Shown: positions 8,838-18,285 of the stretch, one piece after another | How positions within the stretch are numbered: position 1 is the stretch's first letter | Layout of the letters: every line of letters begins with the position of its first letter | NCBI GenBank assembly: GCA_041399155.1 | Contig: JAWKTI010000001.1 | Location: 1,612,001 to 1,676,000, forward strand | Source: Zavarzinella sp. | GTDB taxonomy: Bacteria > Planctomycetota > Planctomycetia > Gemmatales > Gemmataceae | Direction: 5' to 3' | Length of the DNA stretch: 64,000 bases | Notes under the pieces: generated by a model | The model's input: the letters and a program-made list of their open reading frames with translations, nothing else | Told to the model about the DNA's origin: nothing | The model's database searches: none | Position numbers and translations under genes: made by a program

Positions 8838-10163
8838 TCAAAACCCACGGTAGGCAGGTAATTTTACCGTGAAGATTGTCCAATTATTCTCTCGACGCCA
8901 AGAGATTTCACCATGGCAATCTTCAACTATTGTTTTAACGATTGCCAGGCCAAGACCAATCCCTTCTTTTTTGGATGATTGAAATGGTTCAAACAAAGTG
9001 GTTTTCATGTTTTCCGGTGGTCCGGAACCAGTATCCTGCACGGTAATAACGACAAAATCTCCCTGGTTGCCACTTTTCACCTGAACTTTGCCGTCGACTG
9101 CGGCAGCTTCAAGAGCATTCATGACCAGATTGATCACCAGATCGCGAAATAAATCTGGATTCATGAGAATTTCATGAGTGCCGTGCTCACAAACCACCGA
9201 AAGTTCCGTGCGGGCATGGTGTGCCTGGTGCTGGAAAATGGCGATTATTTCTGGCACCAGCTTTGCAGGATCGATTCGGCTGGCTGTGGGCACCATTTCC
9301 TGTTTCTGCAATGCAATAAATCGCCGTAAAGTATTCTCTAGTAAGGAGATTTGACGCAGCGATACTTCGATTGCCTCTTCATCGTATTTTTCATTCTGGG
9401 CCATTAATTCGAGTGGGAGTTTTGCCCCGGTAATGTGATTTCTCAACTGGTGGGCTAATCCAGTCCCCACTTGTGAGATTAATTGAAGTTTTTCCATCTG
9501 TTGTTGCTGGGCATAATAATTTGATAGTTGCTTAAACATCTGATCAAATGTAACTGCTAAATCGCGTATTTCGTCATTTCGTGGGGGAATATCAATTGGC
9601 GAGTACGCACCAACCTGTTGATTTTCAGTTTGTCGCTGCAGAGAGCGAATTTTTCGAACCAGTGTATTTCCCTGATATGCGACCAGAATAATCGCAAATA
9701 TTGCCCCACCAAAAAGAAGAAATATTGGCTGAATGGCAGTATTCAATGCCTCATTCGCATTCTGGGTGGGATAGCACACGATGACTTCTGCTGGAAAATT
9801 CGGATGGGAATCTGGAAGGTCAACAACTCGAGTTGTGTAGTCGGCAGAAAAAAAACCACCTTTTTCAGGATTTAATTGCGGTATAGAGTGGGTAAATTGT
9901 GTGCTCAACTCGTTCCGGGGTTTGCTGTTAGGGAAAAGCACCAGAAAATCCATTCCCGATAACTGTTTCATCTGTTCTAAAACCGGTTTTGTGAGCGGAA
10001 ATCGTCCGCTTTTTAGCAGTTTCTGAACAGTATCTAGCTGCTGAATTGTTTGAGATTCGACCTGTTGATGTGCCTGATATAGACTGGCAATTCCAAACGC
10101 GATCAGCACTGCCAGTACCACAATCAGAGGTAAAACGAATTGAACACGAATGCTCCAACGCAT
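8838..10163 (-). CDS. Sensor histidine kinase (HAMP, HisKA-like, HATPase_c)
   Basis: 441 residues: TM1 at about 8-28, a periplasmic sensor segment of about 110 residues, TM2 at about 142-162, a HAMP-like linker (PPRNDEIRDLAVTFDQMF), a dimerisation/phosphoacceptor helix with H-box GLAHQLRNHITGAK near residue 240, and an ATPase domain with N-box NLVMNALEAAA, G1 DTGSGPP and G2 GIGLGLAIVK. It autophosphorylates on His and should pass phosphate to a response regulator, but none is adjacent, so it is an orphan. It starts 29 bases after mgtE in the same direction. The signal is unknown; the mgtE/treS neighbourhood could hint at an osmotic or ionic cue (inference). Confidence 0.9.
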   Translation of the reverse strand: MRWSIRVQFVLPLIVVLAVLIAFGIASLYQAHQQVESQTIQQLDTVQKLLKSGRFPLTKPVLEQMKQLSGMDFLVLFPNSKPRNELSTQFTHSIPQLNPEKGGFFSADYTTRVVDLPDSHPNFPAEVIVCYPTQNANEALNTAIQPIFLLFGGAIFAIILVAYQGNTLVRKIRSLQRQTENQQVGAYSPIDIPPRNDEIRDLAVTFDQMFKQLSNYYAQQQQMEKLQLISQVGTGLAHQLRNHITGAKLPLELMAQNEKYDEEAIEVSLRQISLLENTLRRFIALQKQEMVPTASRIDPAKLVPEIIAIFQHQAHHARTELSVVCEHGTHEILMNPDLFRDLVINLVMNALEAAAVDGKVQVKSGNQGDFVVITVQDTGSGPPENMKTTLFEPFQSSKKEGIGLGLAIVKTIVEDCHGEISWRRENNWTIFTVKLPAYRGF

Positions 10164-10192
10164 ACTATCTACTCAATTGGCTGTATTGGAAA

Positions 10193-11545
10193 TTATTGAA
10201 TCCAGGGCATAGCAATTGTTGCAAAGCCCAGCACAAAGAAAAATCCGCACATATCGGTGACTGTGGTAAGAATTGGTCCAGCCGCTAATGCAGGATCCAT
10301 GCCAAACCGCTTCAAAATCAGTGGAATTGCCCCACCGATCGAGACGGCGACCATCGTATTCAACCACAAAGCCACTCCCACCACCAGCCCAAGATAAGGA
10401 TTCCCTTTCCAGATGAAAGCCACAAGAGCAATCAAAATTCCAAGACAAATCCCATTGATCAGCCCCACAGAAATTTCTTTAAACCAGACTCGCATAATTT
10501 CGTGTGGGCGGATCAGACCTAGCGAAAGCTCCCGCAAGCTGACAGCGACCGCCTGATTACCTGAGCAGCCACTCATGTCAGAAATGATGGGCAGAAAAAC
10601 AGCTAGTGCAATCACAGCAGACAAAGTATCCTGAAATACAGCAATCACACTGGCAGCACACATGTTCAACACAATATTGATCGATAACCAACTAAGCCTG
10701 CCTCCAGAACGCCGTATTGTCGGCATGGATCGTAGTTCTTCATATACAATCCCTTGACGTTTCAGGTAGGTGCGATCCTGTCGCTCTTCCCACGCTTCAT
10801 CCACTGCAGCTTTCTGCACAACTCCAACAATTCGGCGTTCATGATCGGTAACTGGCACGCCCAGATAATGGTGGGTGTCAAAGAAATCAACCATGGTATC
10901 GAGATCAGAATCAACAGAAATCGAAAGAGGGTTTTTCAGCATTAGTTCCCGTACGGGTATACTGCCCTGCCCTAACAGTAGATCTCTCAGGCGAAGGACC
11001 CCAACCAGATGATCTTCGGAATTCACAACATAGGCATATTGGACTTCATAATCGCGATACAGGTCAGCTTTGGCCCGAAGATCTTCCACTACTTCGCGAA
11101 CAACCAGGGAATCACGATAACTTAAAAATGACGTTGTCATCAACCCACCCGCCTGAGTGGGTTGATATGTTGCCAATTGCCGCACTACCTGGGCATCGGT
11201 GGGGTTCATCTCCTGCAGAATTGCTTCCGCATTCTCCGTTTCGAGTTCTGCCAGAATATCAGCCTGATCTGAATTTGGCAGCTCATCAAGAATGGCAGCA
11301 ACAACACTGGGTTGAATATTCTCGATAATATCTGCAGCCTGAACGTCACTTAACTGCTCTAGTAGATGGGCGGCATCTTCAGGAGAAAGCAAATCCAGCA
11401 AATGAGCCCGTGCATCATCAGACAAGTGAGAAAGTGCATAAGCAACTTCTTGTGCCTGCAAAGTTCGCAACCAGAATTGTAACTGTTCCTGGTCTCTTGC
11501 TTCAATTAATACCAGAAGCTTTTCCCATAGTTCCTGTTCAATCAT
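10193..11545 (-). CDS. mgtE: Magnesium transporter MgtE
   Basis: 450 residues, normal for the family: an N-terminal superhelical MgtE_N domain (about 25-130; HLSDDARAHLLDLL, EEMNPTDAQVVRQLA-like), two CBS domains (about 130-255; GGLMTTSFLSY, VTDHERRIVGVV), and about five membrane helices with the conserved DMSGCSGNQAVAVSLREL in the first pore-lining region. The family forms a dimeric Mg2+ channel gated by Mg2+ binding to the N and CBS domains. It lies between treS-mak and the histidine kinase on the same strand with 29-42 base gaps. Confidence 0.95.
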   Translation of the reverse strand: MIEQELWEKLLVLIEARDQEQLQFWLRTLQAQEVAYALSHLSDDARAHLLDLLSPEDAAHLLEQLSDVQAADIIENIQPSVVAAILDELPNSDQADILAELETENAEAILQEMNPTDAQVVRQLATYQPTQAGGLMTTSFLSYRDSLVVREVVEDLRAKADLYRDYEVQYAYVVNSEDHLVGVLRLRDLLLGQGSIPVRELMLKNPLSISVDSDLDTMVDFFDTHHYLGVPVTDHERRIVGVVQKAAVDEAWEERQDRTYLKRQGIVYEELRSMPTIRRSGGRLSWLSINIVLNMCAASVIAVFQDTLSAVIALAVFLPIISDMSGCSGNQAVAVSLRELSLGLIRPHEIMRVWFKEISVGLINGICLGILIALVAFIWKGNPYLGLVVGVALWLNTMVAVSIGGAIPLILKRFGMDPALAAGPILTTVTDMCGFFFVLGFATIAMPWIQ

Positions 11546-11587
11546 AATATGCCAAGATTTTTGGTAATGAATAATATAACAAGTAAA

Positions 11588-14500
11588 TTATTGCATTAAT
11601 TGAGTAATGCGAATGATATTTAAAGATATCTGTTCTCCAGATATCTCCAATTCTTTTTGTAGCGTTCTCAGTGCAATTTCCAGTTGGCAAATATGAAGCA
11701 AATTACAAAGCTGATCTAAATCTGCAGGTAACAGGTCAGTCCCTTGCATTTCCTGAATATATCCCTGAACAAAAGATTTCGAAAGCCACAGGCACCATGC
11801 TTCCAGCCATGGTCGGCGATAGTCGCCAAGCGTATCGACCGAAACTGTTGTTACCGATTCTTTTAATGATACATGGGTAACAGTGTATAACGAATGCAGC
11901 AAAGTAGCGACATCACGCAGAGGAGTTGATTTAATACGGCGTTGACCAATCGTTAAATCGGGATTTCCTTCAAAATCGATGATAACAAAATCTTTCCCTG
12001 TAAATAATATTTGTTCTAACTGATAATCGCCATGTAATCGAATTCGTTTTGCATGAAACTCTTCCTGGTTCAAAATTTGAAACCGATCTAAAATTTTATG
12101 TTCCAGTGCAAGTACCTGACTGGCGAATATCCGATCCTGTTCAGGTAAGGTAGGGAGTATTTTCTGCAATTGCTGGACAACTGATTTTGTGATCCCGCGT
12201 ACAGACTGGTAATAGCTGCGTTGGGATAGTTTATTAAATGGTTCTGGATGAAAAGCATCCTGGTTGATTGTTGACAGGAATAAGTGGAGTTGCGCTGTGC
12301 GTTGGCCTAATAAAGTGCCGTAAGCCATGTATGGACCAATTACGGTCCATACATCATCAGGTGGCTGCAGATTTAAAAGATCTGGATTCAAGCAAACCCC
12401 AGGCAACGCCTCAACTGTGGGTGGCTGCGGACATTCTGATTCGATTCTTTCGATATATCTTTGCAATTCGTCAAAAGCATTGTTCCAGCAATTCCCCTGA
12501 TGATCATAATATTGTTGAAAAATAACCAATGTGATTGGTTTTTTGCTACTTGACTGCTCGTATTGATAGGAGTTGTAGACTCTGGAAACCTGATTGGAGA
12601 TAGGAGAATCAGCAATCATTCGCCCCAATTCCCATTCAGGATTGATGCCAAAATCGGTGATACGATACAATTTGATGGCATGTGAATGACCGACCAATGC
12701 ATGGGCGTTGCGTTGGGCTCCCAAGGGAAACGTCACATCCATTGGATCATTTGCGGGATCTGAGCTTGCTAGTGCAGTTAATTGAATTTTTCCAGACATC
12801 GCGTGCAACGCGACAACAGGCAAATAGGCTGGGTCAATATATCGCCAAAAAGTAGCTTCTCTGGTAGCATCACACAACGTAAAAGATTCGCCAGAAGCCA
12901 AGGCAACTTTCATCGCTGCAGCATTTGGCCGATCTCCCAGTATATCGGTACTTAATAAATCGTTCGCAAAAACCAATGGACAAACTACAAGTTGTGTATC
13001 GTAATCCCGATAATCAATAGAAATCATGAGTATTCTGAAGAATTCCGGCGATGGCGACCTTGGCTCATTGATCACTACACTTGAATCACCCACAATCTTC
13101 AACGAGATTACATCAATGACCTGCAATCGCTGAATTGTTTTATGATGGCTGGGGTACCATGCTTGTGCTACTACGAACTGCTGCAAAGCATTTTCTAATT
13201 GTTGTCGATGTTTGTTTTCAAACAAGTTGTCAATATTATCAGTGAGTTTAATTTCGATTAACGCAGAATCATGTTTTAACTGGTTACTGCTTTGCTGATC
13301 GAGGCGGAACCAATAAAACGCATATGGCCCCATTGTGAGAAAATATGGCAACTCACCAATCGGTGGGAAGGGTTGTTTCCCAAGCAATTCTACTGGGCGA
13401 TAACCGCGAAACTGGCTTAGGTGGAGCTCCGTGTACTGTACAAACCTCGAAAGATTAAACACACCTAATATTGTTTCGTTCTCATTTTCACGCAGAAAAG
13501 CAAGCACTTTATGGTTATCTGGCGTCAGAATCGTAATGCTGCCTGTGCCGAAAACTGGGTGCTGTTTCCGTAATGCAATCAGTCGACGCATCCACCATAG
13601 CATGGAGTGGGGGCGACGCAGATCGACTTCCACATTTCGAGACGCGTAATGGTATGCCGCGTCAATGCTGACTGGCAAGTACAATTTTTGTGGATTCGCC
13701 CGCGAAAATCCTGCATTCCGATCTTCATTCCACTGCATCGGGGTGCGTACCCCATCCCGGTCGCCCAGAAAAATATTATCCCCCATCGCAATTTCATCAC
13801 CATAATAAATCACGGGTGTACCTGGTAATGAAAGCAATAGCGCGTTCATCAACTCCATCTTGCGGCGATTATCTTTTAACAGTGGGCCAAGGCGCCTACG
13901 AATGCCCAGGTTCACACGAGCACGTGGATCATCCGCATACGCCCGATACATGTAATCTCGCTCTTCATCGGTTACCATTTCCAGCGTTAATTCATCGTGA
14001 TTTCTTAGAAAAATGCCCCACTGGCAATTTTCTGGAATAGCGGGGGTCTGATCGAGAATATCGATGATTGGAAAGCGATCTTCTCGCTCAATCGCCATGA
14101 AAAGTCTGGGCATCAGCGGGAAATGGAAATTCATATGGCATTCATCACCATCCCCAAAATAAGCGGCAGCATCTTCCGGCCATTGGTTCGCCTCTGCCAG
14201 CAACATCCGGTCCGTGTAATTCGCATCCACATGTGCACGCACTTTCTTCAAAAACGCATGAGTTTCCGGCAGATTCTCACAATTCGTACCTTCCCGCTCG
14301 TATAAGTAAGGCACTGCATCCAGGCGAATTCCATCCACCCCACGACTCAACCAGAAATCCAGCACGCCAAGAATCGCATCGTGCACTGGCGGGTAGTCGA
14401 AATTCAGATCAGGCTGATGGTGGTAAAAACGGTGCCAGTAATACGCCTGTGCCTGATGATCCCAGGTCCAGTTAGATCGTTCAAAATCCTGAAAAATTAT

Positions 14501-14962
14501 CCTCGCTTGCTGGTATTTTTCTTCAGTATCACTCCAGACATAAAAATCACGCCAGAAATCTCCTGGTTTCGCACTTCTTGATTTCTGGAACCATTCATGT
14601 TGGTCGGAAGTGTGATTCATTACCATCTCGGTAATTACCCGCAAATTTCGAGCGTGGGCCTCGGCAAGGAACTGCTCAAAATCCTCAATTGTCCCATAGC
14701 TGGGATGCACTTTCGTGTAATCGGCGATGTCGTAACCATCATCCCGCAGGGGCGATACAAAGAACGGCAATAGCCAGATTGTTGTAACACCCAGGTTCTG
14801 AATGTAGTCCAGCTTTTCCGTCAGACCCGGGAAATCGCCAATGCCATCACCGTTGGAATCGTAAAATGCTCGCACGTGCAGTTGATAGATGACTGCATCC
14901 TGAAACCACTGTTTGCTGGTGCCTGTTTGTGAGGTGGTTGTATTTTGAGAATTATCCAACAT
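11588..14962 (-). CDS. treS: Trehalose synthase fused to maltokinase (TreS-Mak)
   Basis: 1124 residues. The first 560 or so are a GH13 maltose/trehalose isomerase with VIYQLHVRAFYDSNGDGIGD, catalytic Asp215 (GIRLDAVPYL), Glu257 (LLAEANQWPED) and Asp323 (FLRNHDELTLEMV). The C-terminal half is a maltokinase (aminoglycoside-phosphotransferase fold) with LHGDYQLEQILF near residue 976 and VIIDFEGNPD. Together they convert trehalose to maltose and then to maltose-1-phosphate with ATP, feeding GlgE-type glucan synthesis where GlgE exists. The start is the ATG at 14962, which has an AAGG site; an in-frame upstream start at 15010 is less likely. It heads the run with mgtE (42 bases downstream). Confidence 0.93.
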   Translation of the reverse strand: MLDNSQNTTTSQTGTSKQWFQDAVIYQLHVRAFYDSNGDGIGDFPGLTEKLDYIQNLGVTTIWLLPFFVSPLRDDGYDIADYTKVHPSYGTIEDFEQFLAEAHARNLRVITEMVMNHTSDQHEWFQKSRSAKPGDFWRDFYVWSDTEEKYQQARIIFQDFERSNWTWDHQAQAYYWHRFYHHQPDLNFDYPPVHDAILGVLDFWLSRGVDGIRLDAVPYLYEREGTNCENLPETHAFLKKVRAHVDANYTDRMLLAEANQWPEDAAAYFGDGDECHMNFHFPLMPRLFMAIEREDRFPIIDILDQTPAIPENCQWGIFLRNHDELTLEMVTDEERDYMYRAYADDPRARVNLGIRRRLGPLLKDNRRKMELMNALLLSLPGTPVIYYGDEIAMGDNIFLGDRDGVRTPMQWNEDRNAGFSRANPQKLYLPVSIDAAYHYASRNVEVDLRRPHSMLWWMRRLIALRKQHPVFGTGSITILTPDNHKVLAFLRENENETILGVFNLSRFVQYTELHLSQFRGYRPVELLGKQPFPPIGELPYFLTMGPYAFYWFRLDQQSSNQLKHDSALIEIKLTDNIDNLFENKHRQQLENALQQFVVAQAWYPSHHKTIQRLQVIDVISLKIVGDSSVVINEPRSPSPEFFRILMISIDYRDYDTQLVVCPLVFANDLLSTDILGDRPNAAAMKVALASGESFTLCDATREATFWRYIDPAYLPVVALHAMSGKIQLTALASSDPANDPMDVTFPLGAQRNAHALVGHSHAIKLYRITDFGINPEWELGRMIADSPISNQVSRVYNSYQYEQSSSKKPITLVIFQQYYDHQGNCWNNAFDELQRYIERIESECPQPPTVEALPGVCLNPDLLNLQPPDDVWTVIGPYMAYGTLLGQRTAQLHLFLSTINQDAFHPEPFNKLSQRSYYQSVRGITKSVVQQLQKILPTLPEQDRIFASQVLALEHKILDRFQILNQEEFHAKRIRLHGDYQLEQILFTGKDFVIIDFEGNPDLTIGQRRIKSTPLRDVATLLHSLYTVTHVSLKESVTTVSVDTLGDYRRPWLEAWCLWLSKSFVQGYIQEMQGTDLLPADLDQLCNLLHICQLEIALRTLQKELEISGEQISLNIIRITQLMQ

Positions 14963-15211
14963 TCTAATGACTACCTTGTTATTGTTGAATGGGAATAGTT
15001 GACTGGACAATCAACTAACAGAATTACAATTGGATTGGTACTAATCTTATATCTTTTCTGGCTATTTTTTCAACGTTTTGTATTTATTGACTCTTCCCAG
15101 ATTGAACTCGTTTACCTCTCAGAACGTAATTTACAAGTGTTGTTGATTTCGATTGAAGTAGATCTGATTCTGCCGATAATATCTCCTACTTCTAACTTTT
15201 TGGTTTCTGGA

Positions 15212-16042
15212 ATGAACCTGGTATCTATTGGCGAAAGTCAGATTGGTCGCGGGCAAGACCTGCTCTGGATTCTCGGGCCGTGCGTCATCGAATCGGAAGA
15301 TCTGGCCTTTCAAGTGGCAGACTATCTTCTAGAATTGAAGCACCAACTGAACATACAGATCATTTTCAAAGCATCTTTCGATAAGGCTAACCGGTCTTCC
15401 GGTTCTTCATATCGCGGGCCGGGTCTGGCAGATGGCCTATCGATTCTGGATCGCGTGCGGCATCGTACCGGTCTGGCAATAACCACTGACGTCCATGAAA
15501 CCCAACAAGCTTCTGCCGTTGGCGATGTGGTGGATATTATTCAGATACCTGCTTTTCTGGCACGACAAACAGATCTTCTCCTGGCAGCCGGTCAAACGGG
15601 CAAGGTGGTCAACGTCAAGAAAGGCCAATTCATGGCCCCTCGTGAAATGGCCAACGTGGCTTCGAAAGTTCTGGAAACCGGAAACAATCGAATCTTGTTT
15701 ACTGAACGTGGCACTACTTTTGGGTATGGCAACCTGATTAACGATATGCGGGCGATACCACAGATGCAGGATATTGGTTATCCCGTTGTTTTTGATGCCA
15801 CCCATAGTGTGCAATCACCTGCCAGTCAGGGCAATCGCACAGGTGGCGACCGCACGATGGTCCCTTTTCTGGCACGTGCAGCCACTGCTGCAGGGTGCAA
15901 CGGCATCTTTCTGGAAACACACCCTGACCCGGATGCTGCACTGAGCGATGGCCCGAATATGATTCCATTAAGTCAACTAACAGAACTGATACAAACATGT
16001 ACCGAAATCCATGCCACACTGCTAGCTCGGGGGATCGTCTGA
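15212..16042 (+). CDS. kdsA: 3-deoxy-8-phosphooctulonate (KDO-8-phosphate) synthase
   Basis: 276 residues. It condenses phosphoenolpyruvate with arabinose-5-phosphate to KDO-8-phosphate, a precursor of the lipopolysaccharide inner core. Motifs: LGPCVIESED, FKASFDKANRSSGSSYRG, TDVHETQQA, QIPAFLARQTDLLLAAG, VKKGQFMAP, TERGTTFGYGNLI, FDATHSVQ. The ATG at 15212 gives the usual length; the open frame to 14999 has no homology. The gene diverges from treS with about 250 bases between, and its TGA overlaps the next ATG (TGATG). Its presence supports an LPS-bearing, Gram-negative-type outer membrane. Confidence 0.96.
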   Translation: MNLVSIGESQIGRGQDLLWILGPCVIESEDLAFQVADYLLELKHQLNIQIIFKASFDKANRSSGSSYRGPGLADGLSILDRVRHRTGLAITTDVHETQQASAVGDVVDIIQIPAFLARQTDLLLAAGQTGKVVNVKKGQFMAPREMANVASKVLETGNNRILFTERGTTFGYGNLINDMRAIPQMQDIGYPVVFDATHSVQSPASQGNRTGGDRTMVPFLARAATAAGCNGIFLETHPDPDAALSDGPNMIPLSQLTELIQTCTEIHATLLARGIV

Positions 16043-17766
16043 TGTCGTTCATTTCATACATGCGAGTCCTGTTAACTGTGGCATTCATGGCTTTCTGCAT
16101 TGGGTGCGGGTCGAAACCGCCTGAGTATGTTGCAACCGATTCCCAGAACAATCAACAATCTGGTACCGACAGCCTGGACGAACTTCAGAAAGCTACGAAC
16201 ACGGAACAAATCCGTACTGTCCTGAACCAATTTGACTCGGACAATACAGAAGTTGGTAAAAGGCCAGAATTAACGGAAGCAGCAAAACAATCTCTCGTGA
16301 AAGCGGGTCTCTCGCCGCAAGAAATTGAAGAATGTTCGCGTCAATCTTTTGCACCCAACGATGCCTTTTTCATCCTGGAAAGAATTCGCATCCGCAACAG
16401 TATTGCAGCACTGGAAATAGCCAAACTTTCCGCACCAGCGAAACTGGCTCAGATTACTTCCTGGTTGAACCGCATGGTTTACCTCCGTTCGAATTTCCCG
16501 GTGCCTACGGCAGCATCGGATACTTTGCTGTTCGGCCTGGGCAATGAACTTTCACTGGCAAAGCTGTATCAGGTCACTTTTCAATCGATGGGCTATGGGG
16601 TGTTTTTCCTTGCAGATTCCAAGCTGAAAACAACACCTGCCTGGAAACCCAGTAGCCAGTTTTCTGTACCACCTGTGCTCGGAAAGATTGATGCATTGCT
16701 GGTCCTGGTCGATCAAGAAGCATTTGTGGTCGATTTCCGCAACGGACAGGTGCTGGGAAGTTCGGGCAATCCAGTACCACTTTCTAAACTGGCGGAAGAT
16801 CCAAAAGCTTTTGCAACAGTTACCGCAAGCACACCCCCCAACTGGATTGCATATCACAGCGACGCACCTGTTGCATATTCATCCAAAATGAAGTGGCTGG
16901 AAACTCAATTTTCCCAACAGAAACAATGCTCGCTATTTATTGATCTGCCTGCACAAATAGCAACGATTGATGCCTTGATTAAGTCGCATCCGCAATTGAT
17001 TACAAAGCACCAGCGTTGGGCTGTAGAAAACGATCAATATGCTCCTTCGCAACTGACAATCCGTTACAACATTCAGGAACCTATTGATGCAGCCACCAAT
17101 CTTTCACCGATGCTGGCAGCACGCACACAGTTGTTCCCCTATCCTGTGCCAGACCTGAAAGTCAACAACCAATATGTGCGGGAACAAATTGCCCTGGCCC
17201 ACCAGGGGATCTATTTCCGACTCTATTATTCGGAAGAATCTCCCCGGCAGCAGATCCTGAATGGATCTTTCCGCGATGCTACTTCAGTGCTTTCCGAATT
17301 ACGCACACTGACAGAAACCGCACGCTCCAACGGCTATGATCAGGCGAAAACCGAAAAAGATCTAAATGATTATGAAGCCTGGCTGACTGCGGTAACCAAA
17401 GCGGACGCCACATATCAGCGATTGCGGAATTCTGATGAGTCTGAAGCAGCAAAAGCTAAGAATGAACTCGACCGGCTGCGTGCTGACCCACGAAAACAAT
17501 CGTTGTTGATCAATGCGTTGTTACGCAGAGAAAGCGATGATTACCTGGTGGAACTGAATTACCTTCTTACCCAGACGGTGCTGGAAAGAGCATTCCGAGC
17601 GGAACTTCGCAATCCCAAAATGAATAGTGACAGTTGGGATAACACCATCTACTGGCTGAAACGTTATAAGGATTCTGCTGAACGCAGCTCGATTCGAAAT
17701 CCAGATCGGGATCGCCACATCCAAAAGCTTTTCGATCTTTGCAAAACATACATAACTCCCAAGTAA
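16042..17766 (+). CDS. Putative lipoprotein of unknown function
   Basis: 574 residues beginning with a hydrophobic segment and a probable lipobox (MAFCIGCGSKPPEY), so likely lipid-anchored in the periplasm. The body is helical and soluble-looking with no family I recognise; the region around residues 155-260 (SDTLLFGLGNELSLAKLYQV, KIDALLVLVDQEAFVVDF) looks like a compact domain, and the C-terminal third is charged and helical (KAKNELDRLRADPRKQSLL). The start is fixed by the TGATG overlap with kdsA, implying translational coupling and possibly an envelope role. Confidence 0.8.
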   Translation: MSFISYMRVLLTVAFMAFCIGCGSKPPEYVATDSQNNQQSGTDSLDELQKATNTEQIRTVLNQFDSDNTEVGKRPELTEAAKQSLVKAGLSPQEIEECSRQSFAPNDAFFILERIRIRNSIAALEIAKLSAPAKLAQITSWLNRMVYLRSNFPVPTAASDTLLFGLGNELSLAKLYQVTFQSMGYGVFFLADSKLKTTPAWKPSSQFSVPPVLGKIDALLVLVDQEAFVVDFRNGQVLGSSGNPVPLSKLAEDPKAFATVTASTPPNWIAYHSDAPVAYSSKMKWLETQFSQQKQCSLFIDLPAQIATIDALIKSHPQLITKHQRWAVENDQYAPSQLTIRYNIQEPIDAATNLSPMLAARTQLFPYPVPDLKVNNQYVREQIALAHQGIYFRLYYSEESPRQQILNGSFRDATSVLSELRTLTETARSNGYDQAKTEKDLNDYEAWLTAVTKADATYQRLRNSDESEAAKAKNELDRLRADPRKQSLLINALLRRESDDYLVELNYLLTQTVLERAFRAELRNPKMNSDSWDNTIYWLKRYKDSAERSSIRNPDRDRHIQKLFDLCKTYITPK

Positions 17767-17933
17767 GCCAGTTTCTCACAATAAGTGGCTTTAAGTACAC
17801 ATATAAGACGCACACAACTGTATTTTATTTCACATATTTTTGATTTTTTTTCAATTTTTTTCTGCAAGTGTTGGGATTTTCCTCATCCTTACCACTGAAC
17901 TAACCTTGAAAACAATCTGATGAATATTTGACC

Positions 17934-18284
17934 ATGTGCATCATTCGACTACTGATCGTTCTTGCTTTATTGCACGCTTCTCATGCGGTGGGATTGGCCG
18001 GATGGCTGGGGTTTCGTAATGGTTCTTCGCAAAAAGTGATTGTTCAAGAGAGTTTTCAGGTGGGAGAAAGTGTTCAATTCAACCGCCCGAAGGTGCTTTA
18101 CAAAAACGAGTTATTGCGGGATGCAGCCGGGAAGCCAGGTCAGGTGCGGATTTTTCGTATCACAACGCAAACCAACCCACCATTGACTACAACAGTCCGT
18201 GTGGTTCACCCACCTGAAATAGAGAACCATCTCTATCAAATCAGCTTAATTCAAGGCAAAATTCACGTGGAAATTGTCAAATAG
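17934..18284 (+). CDS. Small secreted protein of unknown function
   Basis: 116 residues from the ATG at 17934 with a signal peptide (MCIIRLLIVLALLHASHAVG). The mature part is short and beta-rich in appearance (SSQKVIVQESFQVGESVQF, LYQISLIQGKIHVEIVK). No family recognised. About 165 bases of AT-rich sequence with long T runs separate it from the lipoprotein gene. It ends one base from the stop of the converging kinase gene. Confidence 0.6.
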   Translation: MCIIRLLIVLALLHASHAVGLAGWLGFRNGSSQKVIVQESFQVGESVQFNRPKVLYKNELLRDAAGKPGQVRIFRITTQTNPPLTTTVRVVHPPEIENHLYQISLIQGKIHVEIVK

Positions 18285-18285
18285 A

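Noticed and set aside
10164..10192. Magnesium riboswitch near mgtE
   Set aside because: The gaps on both sides of mgtE (29 and 42 bases) are too short for an M-box or ykoK-type element.
15131..15313. Coding potential on the minus strand in the kdsA upstream region and similar antisense frames
   Set aside because: These are antisense shadows of real genes, with no start context or recognisable domains.
17765..17791. Terminator AAGCCA...TGGCTT after the lipoprotein gene
   Set aside because: Only six base pairs with a 15-base loop and no immediate T run.
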